Source: Methanomassiliicoccaceae archaeon (GTDB lineage: Archaea > Thermoplasmatota > Thermoplasmata > Methanomassiliicoccales > Methanomethylophilaceae). Taken from it: a stretch of 6,444 nt of DNA. Where the stretch lies: the NCBI GenBank assembly GCA_009776695.1, contig WRNI01000005.1, forward strand, positions 22,882 to 29,325, read 5' to 3'. The position numbers and the translations under genes were made by a program. Below, in pieces: positions 1 to 4,928 of this stretch (positions are counted from its first letter, which is position 1; every line of letters begins with the position of its first letter). Below the pieces are notes generated by a model that saw only the letters and a program-made list of their open reading frames with translations, was not told the DNA's origin and ran no database searches.

Positions 1-378
1 GTCATGGGGCTCCTGGCGGGGAGCGTCCTCAGGGACGATGACGGCATGTACGCGACGGTCACCAAAGCGGTCACCTCGGGACTGCTGTCGGACGAGGTCA
101 GCGTGCGCTTCGACCACGATGACATGGTGACGCTGTTCGACGAGCTGGACAGGCTTGATTTCGAGTACGTTATTGTGGGGTGGTATCACTCGCATCTCGG
201 CATCGGATGCTTCATGTCCGATACCGACGTAAGAACGCACTCGTCAGCATTCGGCGACACGGGGTTCGCGGTGGTCATCGATCCGATAAAAGAGGAGCTG
301 AAAGTTTTCAAAGGCTCAAAGGACGGTCCCGAGGAAGCGTCGATGGTCGTCGCCGAGGATCAAACCCAGATGGCGTGA
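1..378 (+). CDS. JAMM/MPN+ metalloprotease, Rpn11-like (5' end outside window)
   Basis: A zinc isopeptidase of the JAMM family. In archaea such enzymes can cleave ubiquitin-like SAMP proteins from their targets; that role is inferred here. The JAMM signature is complete: VGWYHSH, seven residues, then SDTD, giving HxH(x7)SxxD at about residues 63-76 of the visible part. Flanking text (GWYHSH, then GCF before the Ser, later AVVIDPI) closely resembles eukaryotic Rpn11/POH1. The usual Pro after HSH is Leu (HSHLG). The frame is open to base 1 and begins V-M-G-L-L-A-G, which matches the family's EVMGLxxG segment. The catalytic Glu would therefore be the codon just before the window, and the ATG at 4 is internal rather than the start. 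The visible part is 125 codons and includes the core after that Glu. The C-terminus is short, with no added domain. The gene converges on hxlB with a 19-bp overlap. Confidence 0.85.
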   Translation, partial: VMGLLAGSVLRDDDGMYATVTKAVTSGLLSDEVSVRFDHDDMVTLFDELDRLDFEYVIVGWYHSHLGIGCFMSDTDVRTHSSAFGDTGFAVVIDPIKEELKVFKGSKDGPEEASMVVAEDQTQMA

Positions 379-899
379 CGTTTCCTCATATCCGATTCCG
401 TGAGACCGAGACGTTCCATTATGTCGGGTATTATGCTGTCGAAGAACACGATCGCCGATTCTTCGAATATCGTCCCGAGCGGCGCATATCTCGGTCTTTC
501 CTTATCTCTGGCCATAGGCAGCTGAATGATCACGTCGGACGCTATCGTCAGCTTCGTATCAGTGCCGGCGGTGACGGCGATAACCCTGGACCCGATGCGC
601 CTCGCTATGTTGGCGGTCTGCACCGCCGACATCGTATTGCCGGTGTTCGATATCAGTATCGTGAGATCGTCCTTCGTTATTATCGGCGTCGTCATCTCAC
701 CCACGAAATGTACGTCAATGCCGAGCTGCACCAGCCGGACGCAGAAGAACTGTCCCGCCAGCCCCGATCTTCCGGAACCGTATATGAACACCGTTTTCGA
801 AGAAACGATGCCGTCGATCAGCTCTTTGACGGCGGCGGGGTCGACGGACGAGACGGATCTCTTCACAGCGTCGGTCAGATAATCAAGCGACGGCATCAT
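360..899 (-). CDS. hxlB: 6-phospho-3-hexuloisomerase (SIS domain)
   Basis: Converts 3-hexulose-6-phosphate to fructose-6-phosphate, or the reverse. In many archaea the reverse ribulose-monophosphate route supplies ribulose-5-phosphate for nucleotides. The 179-residue protein is one SIS domain of normal length for the family. Visible landmarks are the phosphosugar loop GSGRSG at 41-46, FVGEMTTP at 65-72, the second loop ISNTGNT at 83-89, PLGTIFEESA at 140-149 with the conserved acidic pair, and a C-terminal KRHAIWV resembling the family's RH-containing tail. This order matches the Methanocaldococcus jannaschii MJ1247 type. The start ATG overlaps the stop of the upstream gene as ATGA, and a GAGGA Shine-Dalgarno sits inside that gene's poly-Glu tail. 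The partner hexulose-6-phosphate synthase is not in the window. The 3' end overlaps the convergent JAMM gene. Confidence 0.9.
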   Translation of the reverse strand: MMPSLDYLTDAVKRSVSSVDPAAVKELIDGIVSSKTVFIYGSGRSGLAGQFFCVRLVQLGIDVHFVGEMTTPIITKDDLTILISNTGNTMSAVQTANIARRIGSRVIAVTAGTDTKLTIASDVIIQLPMARDKERPRYAPLGTIFEESAIVFFDSIIPDIMERLGLTESDMRKRHAIWV

Positions 900-1945
900 T
901 CTTCCTCTTCTTCCCCGAATACGGCCGCCTCGTCCTTCTTTTTGGCCCTCATCGCTTTTATGACCCGCTTCGTCAGAACGCGCTCATGTATCACTTTCAT
1001 GTACATCGCGTCGTGCTCCAGTAACGGTGATCCGGATATCACGGTGACGTCCTGCCCGAGGTCGGCCAACGCTTCGCCGAGAGGCTCGAACTTGAGGTCG
1101 CCCTTTTTTATCGGTGTAAGGCGGCGTTCATTGCCGGCGAAGTGCTCCACGCCCGAGAACAGTGTATGAATGCTGCCTTTGCAGTACGGTGCGATCGCGT
1201 TAAGAACATCCGTGAAGTCGGCCGGCGTGACAAGCGAGCCGTTAGTGCGCGCATGGTGATGCGGAAAGTTCAGGACGGGCACAACACCGTCCGCCTCGCC
1301 GCAAAGCGAAAGCACCTGTTCCAGCGATCCGAACGCCTCAAGGCGTCCTGTTATCTCGATCCCGAGATGCGTCTTTATCCCGGCGTCCTTCCACCATCCC
1401 ATTATTTCCGTCACGTTGTCAATGATGTTCGCGTCCGTGCCTTCCGTATCGTCGGCGTCATCGTAAAGACCGAGGTTCGTGACAACGACGTCCCCTCCCA
1501 GCGCGTTCGTGATTATCCCCGCGTGTCTGATATTGTTCAGGCATCTTTCGGTAAGCTCATTGTTGCTTCCGAGGTCCATGTAGTACGGCGTGTGCAGCGA
1601 TACTTTCACATCAAGCCTCTTCGCCATCTTGCCCATCGGTATCAGCGACGCGTACGAATCGGCGACGCCGGAGGCCATCATCACGAGTATGTCATCATTC
1701 TCTATCGGCTCCTTCGGGTCGCAGACCGGCGTGTCGTCACGTATTATCTCAACGACAAGCCCCTCTTCCAGATCTTTGATGCACAGCCCGATCTCCTCCT
1801 CCTCCGGGTACCGTTCGACGGTGCCCGCCCTTACCATGGGTATCTCGATGGCGGTAAGGCCAAGGTTATGAACATCCTCTATGCCGTCCTTGAGCGTGCG
1901 GCCTTTGCACGACAGCGGGATTCCTGCGGGACCGAATCTTATCAT
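896..1945 (-). CDS. Endonuclease IV-like / xylose isomerase-like TIM-barrel protein with altered metal site
   Basis: A 349-residue protein of the AP-endonuclease-2/xylose-isomerase barrel superfamily. It opens with FGPAGIPLS, as archaeal endonuclease IV-like proteins do. Retained positions comparable to Nfo ligands are His118 (SLHTPYYMDL), Glu197 (LGIEITGR), His229 in the HHHAR segment and His260 (IHTLFSG). Others look replaced: Asn157 where a HPG-type His is expected, Asn226 for Asp, no His in the RRLTPI segment (274-279), and Gly305 in GSP where relatives have ESP. Residues about 42-98 form an extra segment before the strand leading to His118. The C-terminus is Lys-rich, then ends in EEEEE. 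AP-endonuclease activity is therefore doubtful; a divergent isomerase or a non-catalytic role is possible. A TATA box (1986-2000) and a GAGGT site fix the start. It is the first gene of an operon with hxlB, so a sugar-phosphate role is conceivable. Alignment of ligands is by eye. Confidence 0.72.
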   Translation of the reverse strand: MIRFGPAGIPLSCKGRTLKDGIEDVHNLGLTAIEIPMVRAGTVERYPEEEEIGLCIKDLEEGLVVEIIRDDTPVCDPKEPIENDDILVMMASGVADSYASLIPMGKMAKRLDVKVSLHTPYYMDLGSNNELTERCLNNIRHAGIITNALGGDVVVTNLGLYDDADDTEGTDANIIDNVTEIMGWWKDAGIKTHLGIEITGRLEAFGSLEQVLSLCGEADGVVPVLNFPHHHARTNGSLVTPADFTDVLNAIAPYCKGSIHTLFSGVEHFAGNERRLTPIKKGDLKFEPLGEALADLGQDVTVISGSPLLEHDAMYMKVIHERVLTKRVIKAMRAKKKDEAAVFGEEEEE

Positions 1946-1950
1946 ATGCG

Positions 1951-1957
1951 TACCTCA
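1951..1957 (-). promoter_or_regulatory. Shine-Dalgarno site of the TIM-barrel gene
   Basis: On the minus strand the bases read TGAGGTA. The GAGGT core ends 6 nt before the ATG at 1945, which supports that start codon. Confidence 0.6.
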
Positions 1958-1985
1958 GAATGACTACAACCCAAAACTTCGGGCT

Positions 1986-2000
1986 ACTATTTATTATATT
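1986..2000 (-). promoter_or_regulatory. TATA box for the TIM-barrel/hxlB operon
   Basis: The minus strand reads AATATAATAAATAG, an AT-rich block in GC-rich surroundings, centred about 47 bp before the ATG at 1945. With normal archaeal spacing, transcription would start near 1966-1968. That leaves a leader of about 20 nt holding the GAGGT ribosome-binding site. Confidence 0.55.
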
Positions 2001-2065
2001 GTCAGGCGGTGCCCGTGCATTTACGTGACCGCATGTCCGCGCGCAATGCCGGGCGCACGGATACC

Positions 2066-2075
2066 TTTATAAATA
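2066..2075 (+). promoter_or_regulatory. TATA box for the rpl18e-rpl13-rps9-rpoN operon
   Basis: TTTATAAATA is a near-consensus archaeal TATA box. Transcription is expected about 25 bp from its centre, near 2095-2099, some 20-25 nt before the rpl18e ATG at 2120. It lies downstream of the in-frame ATG at 2009, which excludes that upstream start. Confidence 0.75.
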
Positions 2076-2099
2076 ACCTGCTCATTGGAGCGTTACCCG

Positions 2100-2123
2100 A
2101 TGTCGGGAGAGTCAGAACTATGA
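2100..2123 (+). CDS. Possible 7-codon upstream minicistron (MSGESEL)
   Basis: An ATG at 2100 lies at or next to the predicted transcription start. It opens seven codons whose TGA overlaps the rpl18e start as ATGA. If transcription begins at 2096-2100, this would be read leaderless or nearly so and could couple translation into rpl18e. The same bases also hold the GGGAGAG stretch that could serve as the rpl18e ribosome-binding site, so chance is a fair alternative. Confidence 0.25.
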   Translation: MSGESEL

Positions 2124-2482
2124 AGAAAATCTTCAAAACAGATCCGAGCCTCCTCGCCCTGATCGACGATCTTAAGGCGAAGGAGAGAGAGACCGGGGCT
2201 GCGATCTGGCGAGACATTGCGAAGAGGCTTGAGAAGCCCAAAAGGAATTGGGCCGAACTTAATCTCAGCAAGCTCGACAGGAACGCCGATCCGGGGGACA
2301 TTATTTTGGTCCCCGGCAAGGTGCTGGCGGCCGGAAGCATAACGAAGAACGTGACGGTGGCCGCGTACAGCTTCTCCGGAAAGGCGGAGGACGCTATAAA
2401 CGCGGCCGGCGGAAAGACGATGTCAATAGCAGATCTAATGGCAGAGAATCCGAAAGGATCCGGCGTCAGGATAATGAGGTGA
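2120..2482 (+). CDS. rpl18e: Large-subunit ribosomal protein L18e
   Basis: A component of the archaeal 50S subunit, shared with eukaryotes but not bacteria (related in fold to bacterial L15). The 120-residue product has normal length. It shows the family pattern IWRDIAKRLEKPKRNWAELNLSKL at about 29-52, then GDIILVPGKVLAAG at 58-71, VAAYSFSGKAEDAI at 78-91 and the typical C-terminal GVRIMR. An in-frame ATG lies at 2009, but it is upstream of the TATA box and adds residues unlike the family, so the start is taken at 2120. This is the first gene of the four-gene operon. Its last codons ATG-AGG-TGA contain the ribosome-binding site of rpl13, which begins 4 nt later, so the two are probably translationally coupled. 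Confidence 0.95.
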   Translation: MKKIFKTDPSLLALIDDLKAKERETGAAIWRDIAKRLEKPKRNWAELNLSKLDRNADPGDIILVPGKVLAAGSITKNVTVAAYSFSGKAEDAINAAGGKTMSIADLMAENPKGSGVRIMR

Positions 2483-2484
2483 TC
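2475..2484 (+). promoter_or_regulatory. Shine-Dalgarno site of rpl13, spanning the rpl18e stop
   Basis: TGAGGTGATC is complementary to the expected archaeal 16S rRNA tail (GATCACCTCC). It includes the rpl18e stop codon TGA and ends 2 nt before the rpl13 ATG at 2487. Confidence 0.8.
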
Positions 2485-2486
2485 AT

Positions 2487-2906
2487 ATGGTGACGGTCAT
2501 AGACGCAAAAGGACACATATTCGGAAGGCTGGCGAGCAACGTCGCCGAAAGGATACTCAATAACGAGGAAATAGTCATCCTGAACGCGGAGTCCGTGATA
2601 GTCACGGGCCCCAAGGAGATGGTGTTCGCAGAATTCAAAGCCAAAGTGGATCGCGGACAGATAAGGAAAGGTCCGTATTACCCGCGCAGGGCGGACCTTC
2701 TGCTGAAGAGGGCCATACGCGGGATGATACCGTGGACGACAACGTCCGGACGGGAGGCGTACAGGCGCGTTCACGTCTTCGTCGGGTCGCCCCAGCAGTT
2801 CAGCGATGTCGAGAAACAGACGATCGAGAGCGCAATGAGATTGAACACCGGCAAATACACGACCCTGGGCGCCGTCGCAAAGTTCCTGGGTTCTAATGTG
2901 AGGTGA
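2487..2906 (+). CDS. rpl13: Large-subunit ribosomal protein L13 (uL13)
   Basis: A universal 50S subunit protein. The 139-residue product begins VIDAKGHIFGRLAS, the characteristic uL13 N-terminus (eukaryotic L13a/L16 type). It continues with GPYYPRRADLLLKRAIRGMIPW at about 53-74 and the basic GREAYRRVHVFVG at 78-90. The length is typical of archaeal L13. The ATG is preceded at 2 nt by TGAGGTGATC. Its own last codons GTG-AGG-TGA repeat the arrangement seen at the end of rpl18e, so rps9 is likely coupled to it. Confidence 0.95.
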   Translation: MVTVIDAKGHIFGRLASNVAERILNNEEIVILNAESVIVTGPKEMVFAEFKAKVDRGQIRKGPYYPRRADLLLKRAIRGMIPWTTTSGREAYRRVHVFVGSPQQFSDVEKQTIESAMRLNTGKYTTLGAVAKFLGSNVR

Positions 2907-2908
2907 TC
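2899..2908 (+). promoter_or_regulatory. Shine-Dalgarno site of rps9, spanning the rpl13 stop
   Basis: A second exact TGAGGTGATC, again including the stop codon TGA and ending 2 nt before the start. It decides the GTG at 2911 as the rps9 start, since no ATG is available near the family N-terminus. Confidence 0.8.
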
Positions 2909-2910
2909 CC

Positions 2911-3309
2911 GTGGAGACAGTCAACACAAGCGGAAAGAGGAAGACGGCCGTCGCAAGGGCCGTGGTCAGGGAAGGCACCGGAAAGGTAACGATAAACAAG
3001 ATACCGTTGGAGATATATTCGCCCGAACTCGCAAGGCTCAAGGTGCAGGAGCCGCTGGGCCTCGCGGAAGATAAGGCGTCAAAGGTCGATATCGCGGTCA
3101 ACGTAAGCGGAGGCGGCGTGATGGGTCAGGCGGAAGCTGTCAGAACGGCGATAACGCGCGGTCTCATCGATTTCTTCAAGGACGATGAGCTCGAGGCGAT
3201 GTTCAGGGCGTATGACAGATCGTTCGTCATAAACGACACCAGACGGAAATTACCGAAGAACCCGCTCGGGCACGGTGCGCGCGCGAAGAGGCAGAAGTCA
3301 TACCGTTAG
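2911..3309 (+). CDS. rps9: Small-subunit ribosomal protein S9 (uS9), GTG start
   Basis: A universal 30S protein whose C-terminal tail reaches the P-site tRNA. The 132-residue product opens with SGKRKTAVARAVVREGTGKVTIN (about 7-29). It has the central NVSGGGVMGQAEAVRTAITRGL at about 64-85, and ends in the basic RAKRQKSYR tail whose final Arg is conserved and contacts tRNA. Length is normal. It starts with GTG, 4 nt after the rpl13 stop. The TAG stop overlaps AGGTGA, the ribosome-binding site for rpoN, which begins 8 nt further on. Confidence 0.95.
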   Translation: METVNTSGKRKTAVARAVVREGTGKVTINKIPLEIYSPELARLKVQEPLGLAEDKASKVDIAVNVSGGGVMGQAEAVRTAITRGLIDFFKDDELEAMFRAYDRSFVINDTRRKLPKNPLGHGARAKRQKSYR

Positions 3310-3317
3310 GTGAGATC

Positions 3318-3509
3318 ATGATAATACCGGTAAGATGTTTCACATGCGGGAAGGTCGTCGGAAGCTCGTACCCCGAGTACGTAAGGCGGACGTCAATGGG
3401 CGAGGCGCCGCAGAAAGTGCTCGATGACCTCGGCCTGGAACGGTACTGCTGCCGCAGGATGATAATATCTCACGCCAATCTCATAGACGAGATATTGCCT
3501 CTGGGCTGA
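3318..3509 (+). CDS. rpoN: DNA-directed RNA polymerase subunit N (Rpo10)
   Basis: A small zinc-binding subunit that stabilises the Rpo3/Rpo11 platform of archaeal RNA polymerase (equivalent to eukaryotic RPB10; unrelated to bacterial sigma-54 despite the symbol). The 63-residue product is of normal length. It begins MIIPVRCFTCGK with the CxxC pair and carries RYCCRRM with the second Cys pair, together the zinc site. AGGTGA (3308-3313) precedes the ATG. It is the last protein gene of the operon. In many archaea rpoK, eno and rps2 follow; here a tRNA and then opposite-strand genes follow instead. Confidence 0.95.
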   Translation: MIIPVRCFTCGKVVGSSYPEYVRRTSMGEAPQKVLDDLGLERYCCRRMIISHANLIDEILPLG

Positions 3510-3537
3510 AACCCTTTACATCAAACACCCTTATCTC

Positions 3538-3610
3538 GGGCCTGTGGGGTAGCTTGGTATCCTTGTAGCTTGGGGTGCTATTGACTCCGGTTCAAATCCG
3601 GGCAGGCCCA
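3538..3610 (+). tRNA. tRNA-Pro (anticodon GGG)
   Basis: The 73-nt gene folds as a full cloverleaf. The acceptor stem is GGGCCTG (3538-3544) with CAGGCCC (3603-3609), and the discriminator is A3610. The D-arm is GGGT/TCCT with a G-U pair and a U-U mismatch. The anticodon stem is GTAGC (3565-3569) with GCTAT (3577-3581). The loop is TTGGGGT with anticodon GGG at 3572-3574. The T stem is TCCGG/CCGGG with loop TTCAAAT. CCA is not encoded, and there is no intron. It starts 28 nt after rpoN, with no good TATA box at the expected spacing (only CTTTACA nearby). It may therefore be processed from the ribosomal operon transcript. Confidence 0.93.
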
Positions 3611-3714
3611 CTCTTTGACACACTGTCTATGATGCGATGGTTCTCTGCAGAATTATTCTTCCTCTGACCGTGACGTGACACTCGGTGCGTCATATGGTGT
3701 CCGGGGTCAGCCGT
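3611..3714. other. Gap between the tRNA and the convergent fic gene
   Basis: About 100 bp with no gene. A pyrimidine-rich stretch (ATTATTCTTCCTCT, 3651-3664) could end plus-strand transcription. TGACG/CGTCA (about 3671-3693) and GACAC/GTGTC pairs are short and give no convincing stem with a T run. No repeat of the tRNA 3' end was seen, so no attachment site is called. Confidence 0.3.
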
Positions 3715-4707
3715 TCATTCACCCTTTTTGCGCGGACGTGACGCACGGACGGCCTCCCAGTGTCCGGTCTTGTCGCTCCCCGCTCTTTTTATCATGCCGT
3801 CCGCGGCCATGGATGAAAGATGTCTTCTTACGGTCCTCACGCTCAAGCCGAGCATATCGGCCATTCCTGCGGCGGTCGTTCCCGGATCATGGGATATGAT
3901 CTTCAGTATCTCTTCTTTTATGTCACTCTCTTTCCCCGAAGTATATGCCACCTCGTCCGCTAACTCGTCAGCGGCCATCCTGATCATCAGGAGCATGAAT
4001 TTTATGAAAGCAGAGATGTTGCCCTTATGCGCTTCGCCGAGCGAACTGTAATATTCTTTTTTATTCAGGTTTATCCAGCTTTCCACGGGAAGATATTTGA
4101 AAGCGGGACTCCATTTTGAAAGCATGAGCGAATGCCACAGTCTGCCCATTCTCCCGTTACCGTCGACGAACGGGTGGATATATTCGAACCGGCAGTGAAA
4201 GACACAGCTCATGATCAGAGGATGAATGTCAGTTTCCATGCACCAGTCCGTCAGTTCGCTGATAAGGAACGGCACATCATCATGCTCCGGTGCAATATGA
4301 ACGGCCTCAGCGCCCCTGTACACGCCGACGCCGCAGTCACGGAACTCTCCCGGCATATCAACAAGACCGTCCATCAGTATTCTGTGCGCATTCAGCATAT
4401 CTTCGACAGAGAATGGATCGTATTTGTTTATGAGATCATATGCCTTTTTTGCGTTCTTGATCTCGCGGATGTCCTTAGGGTCCCCCGCGACGCGCTTGCC
4501 GTCTATGATGTCGGTCACCTCTTTCAAAGAAAGTCTGTTACCCTCGATCGCCGAGGTGGAATGAACCGTCCTTATATTCTTGCCGCGACTGAGTTTAAGG
4601 TGACGAGAGGTTGCGACCTTTTCAGGAATGCGGTCAATGAGCACCGCGATCTCCGATACGAGGGTAAGTATCTCATTGTCTATGATAATGTCAGGTCTGT
4701 ATGTCAT
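3715..4707 (-). CDS. Fic family protein with C-terminal winged helix-turn-helix
   Basis: Fic enzymes usually transfer AMP from ATP to target-protein hydroxyls; the target here is unknown. The 330-residue product has an N-terminal helical region with the inhibitory motif TSAIEGN (51-57, TxxxEG with Glu55). Next comes the Fic core with the complete active loop HPFVDGNGRMGR (178-189; catalytic His178). A C-terminal winged helix (about 262-325, with TAAGMADMLGLSVRTVRRHL) may bind DNA. An inhibitory motif in the same chain N-terminal to the Fic core is typical of class II, self-inhibited Fic proteins, and no separate antitoxin gene is present. The start is taken at 4707. The frame stays open upstream to an ATG at 4866, but that would translate the 12-bp repeats as VTVN units and lies before the TATA box. 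No Shine-Dalgarno is visible, so it is likely near-leaderless. The gene is more AT-rich at its 5' end than its neighbours and may be accessory. Confidence 0.88.
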   Translation of the reverse strand: MTYRPDIIIDNEILTLVSEIAVLIDRIPEKVATSRHLKLSRGKNIRTVHSTSAIEGNRLSLKEVTDIIDGKRVAGDPKDIREIKNAKKAYDLINKYDPFSVEDMLNAHRILMDGLVDMPGEFRDCGVGVYRGAEAVHIAPEHDDVPFLISELTDWCMETDIHPLIMSCVFHCRFEYIHPFVDGNGRMGRLWHSLMLSKWSPAFKYLPVESWINLNKKEYYSSLGEAHKGNISAFIKFMLLMIRMAADELADEVAYTSGKESDIKEEILKIISHDPGTTAAGMADMLGLSVRTVRRHLSSMAADGMIKRAGSDKTGHWEAVRASRPRKKGE

Positions 4708-4730
4708 CTTAATTATGGTAAACAGACTGC

Positions 4731-4740
4731 GGATATAAAA
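4731..4740 (-). promoter_or_regulatory. TATA box of the fic gene
   Basis: The minus strand reads TTTTATATCC, centred about 30 bp before the ATG at 4707. Transcription would start near 4710-4713, so the leader is only a few bases. The tandem repeats abut it immediately upstream, where the TFB recognition element and activator or repressor sites lie. Confidence 0.6.
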
Positions 4741-4848
4741 TACAGTGACATTTACAGTGACATTTACAGTGACATTTACAGTGACATTTACAGTGACATT
4801 TACAGTGACATTTACAGTGACATTTACAGTGACATTTACAGTGACATC
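4741..4848. repeat. Nine tandem copies of a 12-bp unit upstream of fic
   Basis: The unit TACAGTGACATT occurs nine times head to tail with no spacer, beginning at 4741, 4753, 4765, 4777, 4789, 4801, 4813, 4825 and 4837. Eight copies are identical and the last ends in C instead of T. On the minus strand the unit is AATGTCACTGTA. The array directly abuts the fic TATA box. It is too short and has no spacers, so it is not CRISPR. It could be an iteron-like protein-binding array or a length-variable regulatory repeat. Every third of a unit is a codon, so copy-number change never shifts a frame. Confidence 0.97.
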
Positions 4849-4928
4849 TGCGCATTCATAGAACACCGTTCATAACGATTCTTTCTCAGACGGCGATCCA
4901 GATAATTCCGTTGCATTCCGGGCGTACG

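Noticed and set aside
180..1169. Long plus-strand open frame
   Set aside because: It is antisense to hxlB and the TIM-barrel gene and out of frame with the JAMM gene. Its translation is Arg/His-rich with no family resemblance; it reflects the GC bias of the real genes.
1142..1963. Plus-strand open frame opposite the TIM-barrel gene
   Set aside because: Its composition is rich in Arg, Val and His, it matches no recognisable domain, and it lies entirely opposite a gene with a clear promoter and ribosome-binding site.
2009..2119. Upstream start for rpl18e
   Set aside because: The ATG at 2009 lies before the TATA box, and the added residues do not resemble the L18e N-terminus.
3538..3610. Intron in the tRNA
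   Set aside because: The anticodon stem and 7-nt loop close perfectly without extra bases.
3586..3714. Attachment-site duplication of the tRNA-Pro 3' end
   Set aside because: No second copy of the T-arm and acceptor sequence was found in the rest of the window.
4741..4848. CRISPR array
   Set aside because: The units are 12 bp and contiguous with no spacers, and no cas gene is present.
4741..4848. Replication-origin iterons
   Set aside because: No Orc1/Cdc6 or replication initiator gene is nearby and the unit does not resemble an archaeal origin recognition box; the position next to a TATA box fits transcription control better.
4132..4875. Plus-strand open frame ending in DIYS repeats
   Set aside because: It is antisense to fic and runs through the 12-bp repeats. 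It has no promoter or known domain.
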